In this document: positions 43,180 to 55,100 of the stretch, piece after piece
Layout: each line of letters starts with the position of its first letter
Numbering within the stretch: the first letter of the stretch is position 1
Origin: Cristatella mucedo
Taxonomy: Eukaryota; Bryozoa; Phylactolaemata; Cristatellidae
DNA length: 64,000 bases
Direction: 5' to 3'
NCBI GenBank assembly: GCA_009760855.2
Contig: WPIO01000014.1
Location: 3,714,501 to 3,778,500 of the forward strand
The notes under the pieces: model-generated
Databases searched by the model: none
Told to the model about the DNA's origin: nothing
What the model saw: only the letters and a program-made list of their open reading frames with translations
Position numbers and translations under genes: made by a program

Positions 43180-46100
43180 GTGCGCAGTTTTATTTTTCAT
43201 TAAGCGGAATGTTGTACTAAAGCCTTATTACTTGGCGCTTTTTTCGGGCCACGTGCTGCTTGTCGAAATCGCCGGTGTCGCCTTGTTCGGATGCGAGGGT
43301 GGGTGCAGTTTCTCTCACGTTCTGGCTATCGGCTGCCTTAGCAGTAAACCCGAGCTCTCGCTCGGGCTGTCTTAATAATTTTTTGACTAACTCATGACAA
43401 TCAAGAACAGGTGGAGGATGCTTACGGCGCTTCGAAAATGTTACGACTTTAATCTGCCCATCACGCCATTTCGGAGCTCCCTACTGCACGTGGCTGTTTC
43501 TATGTTTTGGGTAATAATGATAATAATACACTTGATAAAGTGCCCTCAGAGAACTCAAATCTCTTTCTAGGCGCTTTTAATTGGCTGCAAAGGAAACGCG
43601 GTCGAATGGTGAGTGGTATCATGCTTGATAAACAACATGAATAACATGGTTAGGGGTGAAATGCACAGGGCCAGCATGCAAGTGTGGTTAGTGGCAGCGT
43701 GCACTGTGTCAGCACTAGGCAGCTCGTTCTCTCCCTTAGAAATGCCAGATTGGCGCTCTGTCAATCTGCTTCCAAACGCTGCACTCAGTGCATGCAGCTC
43801 GAGTGATGGTCGGCCGACTTGCAAAGCACGAAATTTGTGCACCAGCAATCGTGCAGTCTTCCATGCATCAACTTTGTCTGAACATTAGACGTCGCTTATG
43901 TCGGATTTCAGTAGTAGGCTACCATTGCAAATTTTTATGTTGACTCGGGAGACCGGAGTATGGCATGGTGGTTCCGGCCATTTATTTATGTGAGCAGCCA
44001 ACTCTGCCCATTCTGAATCGAATTAGGAACCGTCCTGGAAGCGAACATGGTTTTTGCAGAAAACAGCTGCACGCTCGTGCCCCAAACAGTAACCATCGAA
44101 GAATGGTGCCTTGCGACAACGTTTTTTACTTCGTTCATAAGACCTGTTTCAAGAAATTTAAGGTGTAATGTTTTTGTTTAATTTCACTTCTCATTATGAA
44201 ACCAACCCTTGCTTGAATGAAAGGTCTGACGAGACATCGATACTTGTCTGTTTCCCTGCGCTGTTTGTTATGAGGGTCGTTAAGAGAAAAGCAGAACTTT
44301 GGTTTGAGCGTACTGCTTGGCTGCAGTCAAGGTCGCGTTCATTCTGCAAGTTTTTTCTAATAATTGCAGTCGATGCCACTGTATTTGCCATCAGGTAACG
44401 GATATATATATATATATATATATATCTTTTGGTTGTAGGAGGTGTGGTTCAGCAGCAGCAATATTCTTCAGCTGGAGTGGCATCTTCTTCTGAAAATGAG
44501 GTTGACTGCCTGGCACAACAGGCAGTGACTCCCAAGGGTAGCCCTCAGCCGGCGGCAACAGCAGAGGGCAAACCGGAATGCGAGCTCAAAGGCTGTGCCG
44601 ATAGTGCAGAAGATGGCGCTGAAACGCCGGTAGCTTCGATGAGTGGCAGCGCCTCGGACGAGGCTGCCGCTGGCTGCTGTGAAAACGGGGGTGCTGCCGC
44701 AGCAGCAGAGCACGCTGCCGGTGGTGAGGAGGCCGGCGGCGGTGAGGGGCCGCCACCTGCCAAGAAAAAGAAGGGGCCACCTGTGCCGAAGAATGTCGTA
44801 CAGCTGCTGCTGGAGATGAAGCCGGGCCTCGTGTTCGAATACGTCAGCGTCGGCCCACCGCATCAGCCCATGTTCACTGCTCATGTCGACATCGACGGTG
44901 CCCTGTATGCGGGAACAGGTACGCTGCAGCAGTGCCCACTTTGAGCAGGAGGCTGAGTGTGCACTCTCTTGAAGGGTTGCCTTGTCGCTGCTGCGTGACT
45001 GCTAGCCTGCTGAAGCATCCTGCTGTAAGAGCAGTGGCTGCTTTTTGTTTTTAAACCTGCTTACCTGGTCGCACAAAAGATGCAGACGTCACCTCGCTAT
45101 TGCACTTATGCCAAGCTGTCGCATGCCTGCCTTACTAGCGGTTCCGTTTTTTCTTCTGTCCAAGGCTTATCGGGGGGGGGGAGGGGGCATCGTTGACGAG
45201 CTGCCCCCCCCCCAGTGTATGCGTGACTGTGCCTCTACAGCATATATGCCATTGGCAGCAGCAGACCGAGCGCTAGACCTTCAACCCCTCCCCCCAATGT
45301 CTTCCTCGGAACCGCCTTACTCCTCTGGGTGCTCTTTTGTAGGTCGAAGTAAAAAGTTGGCAAAGCATGCCACGTGCGAGCTAGCACTGCATGCTCTGAT
45401 GCCATCCGCAGTTCCCGTCCAGGGCATGGCACAATCGGTAAGCGCCGGTATTCGATATGGTTGGGCTGATGTAGTGGCCAGCGTCTTTGCAGCCCTTTTT
45501 CATGAGAACTCGTGCGCGCAGTGACATGAAATTGTTGTAAGTACATTATACAGACGATATACGACAATGTTCACTTTGAATTTCGAGCTTTTGGCCCTGC
45601 AAATTTCTGATCGATTTTTTGCTTAATTAGAGTGGATTTTGGTGGATTGTGGTAATTCGTTGTTACCTTTGGTGAGCCATGATGGCGCACTAGGTAATAC
45701 GGTTGCTCTTCACGACTTTGATCCCGAGGTCGTGGGTTCGAATCCTGCGCTAGGCTATCCTTTGTTGTCGCTGCAAGCGGTGGTGACAGCCATTAAGGCT
45801 CTTCTGTCGCTATACAAAAAGAAGCTGTTAAATCGGCTGGTTTTTTTTTACCCATCAGCCGATGGGTCAAAGCTTGTTGCTCGTGGGCTTAGACTGATTG
45901 GGGCTGCCTGCGCTCGCTCGTTGGCTACAAGTCAGCTAAGCCGACTGGGTCCTAACCTGCCTGGTTGCTGTCTGCCTCTTGCATCTCATATTCAATTGCT
46001 AACCTAGGTCCCGCCTACCAGCGTGCCGCCCGCCGAAGAACCTGCAAAGAGGAAAAAGCCGACTTTGGTTGCTGCGGACAATCAGAAGACGCCTCTCATG

Positions 46101-49100
46101 TTGCTGCACGAGAAGTTCCCTGGAGGGCAGTATGAACTCTACCGAGAAGAAGGCTTGCCGAACAACAAGACCTTCGTCGTGTCTCTCTCTGTTGAAGGGC
46201 AGCAATTTTTTGGCTCCGGGCGAAGCAAAAAGCTGGCTAAACAACAGGCAGCCTCATTGGCTTTGCAAATGCTGCTCGACGGCTATCAGGCACCGTCTCA
46301 ACCCGGTAAGGGACCGGCTAGCCTGGTCGCTGAGTAGGCCCGCTGTTCGTGCGACGACTGTTCATCGCCCGAGGTCGGTGGGTCGGCGGCGGTAGCAGCA
46401 GCAGCGCAAAAGCACCTGCAGGTGCGCCTCCTGCTTTCGCAGTATTGGTGCTTTTATTCTGCAGAGGACGCTCGTTTCTCTTATTTTTCTTTTTTTGTAC
46501 TGTGTCAGCCTCAGCAACTTCATTGACGTGCTTAGCCGTGATCGAGCTGCAAAAAAGTGTGGCAGCTGCCATGCATGCTCGCCTGAGGGACATGCAGTCG
46601 GTTTGAGCGCATGGGCGTCAGTGTCGTGTTTCTCTGGGTTTTTATAAAGAAAACTTAATGCTAACTTGAGTCGTTTTTTATCTGTGCCCCAACTCGTGGC
46701 CATTGATGGAAAAGATGGCTTGCTTTGGTAATTCTGTCCGCTGCAACGTTTGTTAACAAGATCGGGCTCAGGCTCTTATCCTTTTAGCGCTGAGCTGCAT
46801 CGTCGGTGGTGCGCTATTGCTGCTTGTGCTGCAATGCCCTTCTCTGCTCCTCGTTGTGAAATGCTGCACTGAACGAACTGCTCAACTCGTACGCGATCAT
46901 ATCGAGTTTTTTGTTGTTCGGCGCTCAGATGAAGGGTTCCGGGTGGTGTGTCCCTGTGGCGTATCCGTGGGTGTTTGAGAGCATTGGGCAAGAAAAAATG
47001 CTTCCCGCCTTAGCCATGGCACCGCATTGCCACGCCTGCCCGAATCTGCCTCACCCCCACACCTTGGAGCGCCGCTAAACGTTCCGGGTCCGCCTGCGTT
47101 TGCCGAGCCGCTGCCATCCTCCTGGTGAGAGGAGTGTGTCTTTTCCCTCATGCTGCTCCTTTCTCTCTGCTTGTCTGCCAGAGCTACCTGAGCGCTCGTC
47201 CTCCTCCTTTTCTTCCTTCGAGTCGTCGGCATCATTCTTTTCCTTTGCCGCCTCCTATACCTCCTCCTCGCTCACGGAATTCGTCTCTTCACAGGCCGCT
47301 CTCATGTGCGCCGCGCTCCATTCGGTGCCACCGTCCTGGCTCTGCCGGTTCTCCGGCCTTTTGACTATTCCCCCCTCCCACTCTGAAAACTTTCGTCCAC
47401 CCGGGTTGAGATTGTGTCACCGATCAGCCTAGCGGCCAGCCACTGCGGCCTGAGTGGCCTTAGTGTGCACTCTTACTTATCTCACCACGTGGGTAGCTTG
47501 CCCGAGTGGCTAGCATTTTGCAGTCGGGTAGGCTACGCTCAGCATGCGCATGGGCGGCGGCTCGAGTGCGTCATAGGTCTGCGCTGCTAAGTGACGACGG
47601 TAGCTGCTCGGCGCTGCTGGCGAATCGAGCCTCGGCCTATCATCCTGTTGCTGGCATTGTAAGGACGACGAACTTGCCACTGCCCTGCATCGCTGGGGAA
47701 CCAGATGCAGTGGTGTGATATGTTTGCTTCGTTCTTGCCTTCAATTGCCTCCTGCGTGCCTGCACAGAACACGAGCTGCCGTCCGATCTGGGCTTCCATG
47801 CCAGCCGGACAGCGCCTTGTTTGTCCTGTGCGGAGGTAGGCATGAGCCAGTTGTAAGTCCGCCGGTGTGAGGACGAGTGCCCGAAATTACGCTGCCTGCG
47901 GCTGGCTGAACCTTCCACACGAGGCTGTTGACGAGACCAGGTAGGCCATGCTCTTGCTGTGCAGGAGTATGACTAGCTCGATCGCACTTGCTGTTGCTGT
48001 TGCTGCTGGTACTTAGACCTCATGCAGAGGTAGCAGCTGGCAAGCCTGGTAACACTGCTAGAATTAGCTTCACCCTGGGATTAGTGCTGCTAGGCCTTAG
48101 TTGCCCGGCACAAGTTCGGCACCTTAGTGCTATTCAGTTGAGTCGATTGGTTCATTTTTAACTGACTGAATCTCCCTTAACACGAGGCCTTCTGATTCCC
48201 GAAACCATCTCCAATAGAGCCGAAAGTGTCATGGAGGAATTCGATACATTTCTGCCCTTCCCATCACCAACGTGTACCTCCAATTCATTCAGTTGCTACC
48301 AGTTATCCCTATCGCTTGTTTTGATGCTACGACTTCGTAATTGATGAATGAAAGTGCTCTTTAATGTGGCTGCAGTCATTGATAGTCGTCGACATTCTGT
48401 TGTGCTGCATACCAGATGAGAGCTGTCTCTATTAGTGATATCTTGAGAACATACTTTGGTGACAATCTAGCATCCATATGTCTTTACTGGCATACTGATG
48501 GCCCATTTTGTGAGCAGCACTTTCGTGGCATGTACTTGATGTGATTGGTTGTGTAGAAGGCATCAAAAGTTATTTTCGACCATTGCTTTCCAAGCATCGG
48601 CTGCCCAGCCAGTAGTTTTATTGGATAACAATACACAGCTTCTGACACCATGAGATATGGACGTCGAATGTGGCAGGTTCTCGAGGGTCGTGCAATACCT
48701 GAAGCCTAGCGCCTATGCTTTTGCTGGTCTGCCGGCACACACCTACCACACGATATCTTAGCAGCAACTCGGCTAGCATCCTCCCTCTAGGCAAGCACTA
48801 AATTTCTGGGCTTGCTCCAATATGTCTAGTTCGGTTGCCTTGTACAGTTTGCAATGTAGGTGTCTTTATATCTCACTCCGCTGTATGGTATCTTAGCCAT
48901 TTCGTGCTTGTGAGTGATTTCTGCTCAGTGAGCCCAAATGCCACTCAAGTGCATATAGATAAATAAATAAATATTAGCTGATTTAACAGCTTCATTTGTA
49001 TATCGTCGGAAGAGCCTTAATGGCTATCAGTGCAGCTTGCAGTTGGCAATAAAGGATTGCTCACTGAAGCATCGAACCCACGACCTCGGTCATGAAGTGT

Positions 49101-52100
49101 GAGCACCTTAACTCCTGGGCTATCACGGCCCAGTATGGCCACTGCAGAAGTTGTGGGTACTGATCTGCCTTGCCTATAAGAAGATAATAATAATAATACA
49201 TTTGTATAGCACCCTCAGAGAACTTAATCTCTCTAGGCACTTTTACATATGCTGTAAAGCAGAGGTCGGCAAACTCTGGCCTTTAGGCCAGATCCGGCCT
49301 AGCTAGTGCTCCAGTCCGGCCTAGCGCCTCCTAGTTATTTATTGATGGATCCGGCCTAATTGAGTTGTCGTGGTTTCGTTCTGTTCATTGCTGCTGTTGC
49401 AGCTCAAGTTGTGGCCCCCCCCCCCCCCGTTAATTTTTAGAACTTGAAACAGAAGCGCCTGACCGGGAAGGGATGATATACATATACCTCTATTAATTGC
49501 CGTGCACTTCTGTGCCTTTTCTGCAACTGTTTGTTGGTCTTACCACGCCCACTCGGTCGGCCTGGCAGAGTGGGCGTGGTTTCTTTTGGCCGTAGTGTGC
49601 CTTCTTGACCTCCTGAAATGGCCTAGTAGTCCGAAAGGTTTGCCGACCCCTGTTGCAAAGGAAGCATAATCAAGTGGTTTGTGGTAGCATGCTCAATGTC
49701 AATAAGCATAACATGGTTAGAAGTGACATGCACAGGGTCAACAAATATGGTTAGTGGCAGCATGCACAGTGTCAGTGCACATAAACATTCAAAGGATGAA
49801 TCACAAGGATCTGCTAAATGCTATGACAAGAAAATACATTTTTAGCTTCTTACTAAATGTCAAATCAGGCGATGCCCCGACACCAGTCGAGAGTGAGTTC
49901 CAGGCTTTAGGAGCATACAAACTAAAGGAAACGTTCTCCGAAGAATTTGAGGTATAGCTAAACAATTAGATTGAGAAAAGCGGGTGGTACGTAGCGTGGG
50001 GGGAATGTCTTATAGGTAGGTTGAAGCCAGTGAATGAAGGGACCTAAAAGTGAGTGACTGAACCTTGAAGTCTATGTGCTGCTTGATTAGGAGCCAGAGC
50101 TGGTCGGTGAGAAGTGATATGATGTGGCAACTTTGATGCTCACAACAGACAAGCCTAGCTGCAGAGTTGTGCGCTAACTGTAAGTGCCTGATTGCACAGG
50201 CCGGTAGACGAGCAAGCAGTGAGTCGAGACAGGATGTCACGAATGCATGGACCAATATAGATGTAGTATCCCTGTCTAAGCTAGCCCAAATTTTAGCAAT
50301 CTTATGTAGCTGAAAGTAGATTCGACTGTGGGGCAGATCTCGTTGGCCAATGAACGGTCACTGGATTAGCTAATCCTGTGTCTACTGCTCAGCTAGCTGT
50401 CAGTCAAACATGTGCTCCGGTAGAAAGGAAGATGAGGTAAGCTGCTCTAAGTGGATTTCCGGTTTTGAGATCAGCCATGCTTCGTGCTTCTGTGTACTTT
50501 ATCTGGCTCAACGTTGGCTGCCTGCTTTTTTGCTCTCGACTTCTGAAACTCACTGCTTACTGGCCTACCTGCATGTGCGATCAGGCGATTGCAGCTAGTG
50601 CAAAACTCTGCAGCTAGGCTTGTCTGTCGTGAGCGTTGCAATTGCCACATTACTCCACTTCTCGCCGACTTGCACTGGCTACCAGTCAAGCAACGGATTC
50701 ACTTCAAGGTTTTGTCGCTCACTTTTAGGCCCCTTCATTCTATGGCTCCAGCCTATCTGTCAGATATACTCCCCCATCAGGCCAAGCATCGTACCACCCG
50801 CTTTTCGGAATCCAACAGTCTAGAAATACCTCGTACAAACCTTAAATCCTTTGGAGACCGTGCATTTAGTTCGTATGCTCCCAAAGCCTGGAACTGCCTC
50901 CCGACCTGCGTCAGAACATCCCCTGACCTGACCACATTTAAAAGGAACTTAAAAACGCACCTATTTAGGACAGCATTTAGTGAGTCCTTGTGATTCGTCC
51001 TTATGCGCTTATGCGTGCTGACACTGCATGCTGCCACTAACCACATTTGCATGCTGACCCTGTGCATGTCACCCCTAACCATGTTATTCATTTTGTTTGT
51101 TTTTCAAGCATGATTTTACTTACCATTCAATTGCATTTCACTTTGCAGCAAATTTAAAGCGCCTAGAAAGAGATTAAGTTTTCTGAGGGTGCTTTATCAA
51201 GTGCATTAGTATTATTATTATTATTATTTTGCACAGCAGGCCAAAGGCTGTGTCAAGGGATCACGAGATATCATCTAAAACATGCACGTAAATGACCCTG
51301 TCTGCTGTCGTCGTTAAGTAAAGGCGGCTAGATTGTTCTTAGGTGTGCTTCCATTTGTTGCACTTGAGCTTCCATGTCCACACAGATGCCTGTGCTACCT
51401 TCAGTTGCCTGAGACTCTGTCGGCTGACTGGTCTATCTGTATGCCACCTTGTAGAACAGGAACCGGTGCTCGAGGGCGCCGGTGACGCCACGGCTAGCAG
51501 CAGCAGCAGCGTCACTGTTGGCCTGACCGCCTCGCAGTTTGCCGACTTCATAGCGCAGGTCGTTACCGAGCACTACAAGCTAGTCAGCGCCGGCGTGCCC
51601 GAGGACTTCAGGCGCTACAAGGTGCTGTCAGGGCTGGTTATGACCGTGGACACTCAAGCCATCTCTTCGGCCGGAACCCGCGGCAGCGGCTTACCCTCTG
51701 TGACCGTCATTGCCATTGCCTCGGGAACGAAGTGCATTAGCGGCGGTCAGATAAGTGTAAACGGCGTCACGCTTAACGACATGCACGGAGAGATTCTTGT
51801 CGGCCGCTGCTTGAGAAGCTTTCTTCTGGGCCAGCTCGAGACCGTGCTGCAAGGCGAAACCCGTGGCGACAGCGTGTTGGTGACTGGGAGGAATGGCGAA
51901 GGCAGGTTTGCTTCCTAGATCGCTCTCCTGTCGACAAACCTCACGACCCGCCCCCTGCCGATGGGCGGCTCGATCGATGCCCTTATCCGTCTTATGTATC
52001 TCTACCCCTGCTCGGCCTCAGGACATGTGAGCTCTCAGCTTCTGCTGGCAGCTGCAAGGCCAGCACACAAGGTTTTGCTGGGACCTGAATGGCTTTAGGT

Positions 52101-55100
52101 ATGTCTAGGGTCCTCGGTTTCTTTGTTGGTGGAAGTGACCGGTATGTCCTTCCCTCCCCCATCTTTGAGTCTCGGAATGCATTTATTTTAGTCAGCCACG
52201 TGATGAGATGCCAGGAACCTGGCAACTGTGTGCGTTATAGCTGAGGTTATAGCTGAAGAAAAAAGAGCAGTTGATCAAACAGCCTCATTTACGTAGCAAC
52301 TGAAGAGCCTCTGCTGCTGCTTCTGTCACCCCACTCGCTCACACTAGGCAAGAAAGGGTTGCCTGCTGCCTGGCTCCAACCTTCGACTATGGTCATGAGG
52401 TGCTTCAGCATTCAAATCGTGTTGTAATAATAATAATAATAATACACGTGATAAAGCGCCCATAGAGAACTCAAATCTCTTTCTAGGCGCTTTACGTTTG
52501 CTGCAAAGGAAGTCAGCCTCGTCCTGAAAGCAGATTGTGGCTATGCCGTGAGGTCTTTGCTTGGTCGGCTGTGGTGCACTTCTGACCTTCGGAGCACTCT
52601 CTAGCTAGCCGGATAAATGTTGCCTTCAGGTAGACCGTATGCAGATGCTTGAGAGTATGTACTTCCGATAGTGTATCCCCTAATTGCATTACCTCTGTTA
52701 CTGTACTGAAAATTGTTAAACAGATAATCTTTTTTGTGTGAAGTTCAATATCCTGCAATTGCACAATGCTGTAAATATATTGGTACGTCAACTGAGCGAT
52801 GAACTGTATGCAATTAGGAACTTCCCACTGCTCCCCCCCCCCCAGCAAAGGGCTTCTGATGAAAAGGGGGGGTGGGTGGTTTGCTTACACGTGCCTCGAA
52901 GCCCATCAGGTTAATGCTGGCTTAAGTTCGGTTTGTGCTACCGATCTCTCTTTCTTTCTCTGATTTCTAATAAAAACTAAGTATTGTATAGCTCTCCAAG
53001 AACTAAAGCACTTTCCAGGCACTTGACGTTTGCTTACAATGGAGAAAGGAAGCAGATGATTGTGCTGGAGGTGTGACAAAAGTACCTTGCACATCGAGTG
53101 CATTCTAATGGCTTTTCTGTACTGATTACATCATCCAGAACCGAATGGTTGAAAGTAAAGTTCTTTGGGGTCGACAGAGTTGGCCTAATAGTTTGAACAA
53201 GGAGACCGTGCTTACTTATGCTGTGTAGGCCAACTCACCTTAGAGCAATTTTTAAATTTTTTTTCCAATCCACCAATTGCAAGTGCTGCCCTTTTAAGAT
53301 GGATACCAAATAACAACTATCATGGCTGACTGGCCCCTCCAAATAAGGCACACACAGCTGGTTAGCAGGTTCTACTGTAGCCCTGTTACCGTCCTGTTTC
53401 TTTATCTTTGTATTAACATCTGCCGTGACTGGTGGTGCCAAAAACTTGTTTTCGATAAAAATATAATTCATTGATATAGCACCCCAAGAGAACTTAATTA
53501 GGTGCTTCACATATGCCTCGGGGCTCGAGCCCACGACCTCAGTCAAACCTTGGTCGGGGCGAGCACCTTAACCACTAGACCAAACCAGCTCGATGGGGGA
53601 GGCTTATTGAGGGCTATTTTGAGTTACCCACCTCATCCTCGTAGTCCGGTTGGGCGTGGGCTTCCGGGTCGAAGGCCTACTTGACAGTACCTAGAAGGAT
53701 TGGAATGGTTAATTTTGTTGATATCGTGTTTTACATACTATCATGTTAGCTGTAACTGCCACTTATACAAACCAGGTGGCTTTCTCTCCACCTGACGGAG
53801 TGGCAGGTATCCAACGTATGGGCCGAGTCAGCTCGTGTAAACGCTCGACATATTCAATTCGAGGGGGGCTCAGAGATCAGCCAACAGTCCTTGCAAATCC
53901 AACTCCACTCGATTGTGTTTGGCTGCCTCGTCTTAGTGAAGTTTCGCTCGCACGTGCCTGCCGAGCACTTGTGCTTCCTCTTGTGTCAGCTGGATTGCCT
54001 CCCTGCGTGTGCATGTGTGCGTGCTCGTGTCCGTGTGCCTTCGCCTGTCCCTGTGTGTGAATGTGCCCGCTCGAACAGCTGTGTGTAGTATCTCTGTGCG
54101 TGTGTCTATGTGTGTATCTTTGTATGTGTCTCTCTGTGCCCGTGTCTATGCCTGTGTATGCATGTGTATGTGTGCCTGTGTGTCTGCACCTGTGTGTTTA
54201 TATTGTAATGTTTGGGTACACCTCTCGTCAGTAGCAACCTTTCTTATTTGCTGTAGGCTATCGACTGGCAGATGGCGTCAGATTTCATCTCTACATCAGC
54301 TCTGCACCATGTGGCGATGCACGAATATTCTCGCCTCGCGAGAGCAGCAACGAGCTGCCCGACGGGCATCCGATGCGCACGTCGCGTGGTCTCCTACGCA
54401 CTAAGATCGAGGTGGGCGAGGGCACCATACCCGCGTGTTCGGCCGACTGCACGACGCAGACGTGGGATGGCCTTCTGGCCGGAGAGCGCCTCCTTACGAT
54501 GTCTTGCAGCGACAAGCTGGCACGCTGGAATGTGCTCGGCATGCAAGGTATGTCGGCACGACGACGACGACGCCGCCGGCTTTTGGTTGCCCTCATCCGT
54601 CGGTCAGGCGGCCGATAGTTCGTCGGCTTGCTGCTGCAGCTACCGAGCCCCACTCCCAGGCTGCACGTGACCATCCCAGTCAGCGTTGGAGGCGGCTTGC
54701 GTTGCCAGCCCTTCAGACCTGTGCACCCGTGTTGTGTTGTAGGAGCGCTGCTGAGTCACTTCATCGAACCGGTTTATCTGAGCAGCATCACAATCGGCAG
54801 TCTGTATCAGCGTGCTCACGTGAGACGCGCCCTGTTCGGTCGACTGGATGGCATTGCATCCGCGGACGGCGCGAGCACACTGGAAGTCGCCCTCCCGGCA
54901 CTCTACCGCCTCAACCGGCCGCAGTTGATGGGCTGCGCCAGTGGCGGGCAGGAGAGAATGGCCAGCAGGACCCCTGGCTACAGTGTCGTATCGTGCTTTG
55001 CTCCCGCCTACGCTGCCTCAGTCGCTGCTGAGGGGCCCTCCGACGCCGGCCCGGAGGTTATCCAGGCGTCCACTGGGAAAACCCCAGAACAGAAGCCATC

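Larger units (their letters stand above)
51906..54256. other. ADAR intron 5
   Basis: Holds a degraded SINE-1 (52262-52420, minus), LINE-A tails (52425-52512 and about 52965-53045, minus), a SINE-2 copy (53455-53598, minus) and a GT-rich tract (54000-54210). The exon 5 and exon 6 phases differ by one base, so a small undetected exon could lie here. Confidence 0.5.

Noticed and set aside
44468-44884. Minus-strand frames opposite ADAR exon 2
   Set aside because: Shadows of a GC-rich coding exon. The plus frame continues into dsRBD1 with correct splice phases.
47500-47590. tRNA-like patch (GCCCGAGTGGCTAGC...GGCTCGAGTGC)
   Set aside because: Boxes A and B are roughly spaced, but the box B is poor and no acceptor or anticodon stem can be formed. 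At most an old tRNA-derived fragment.
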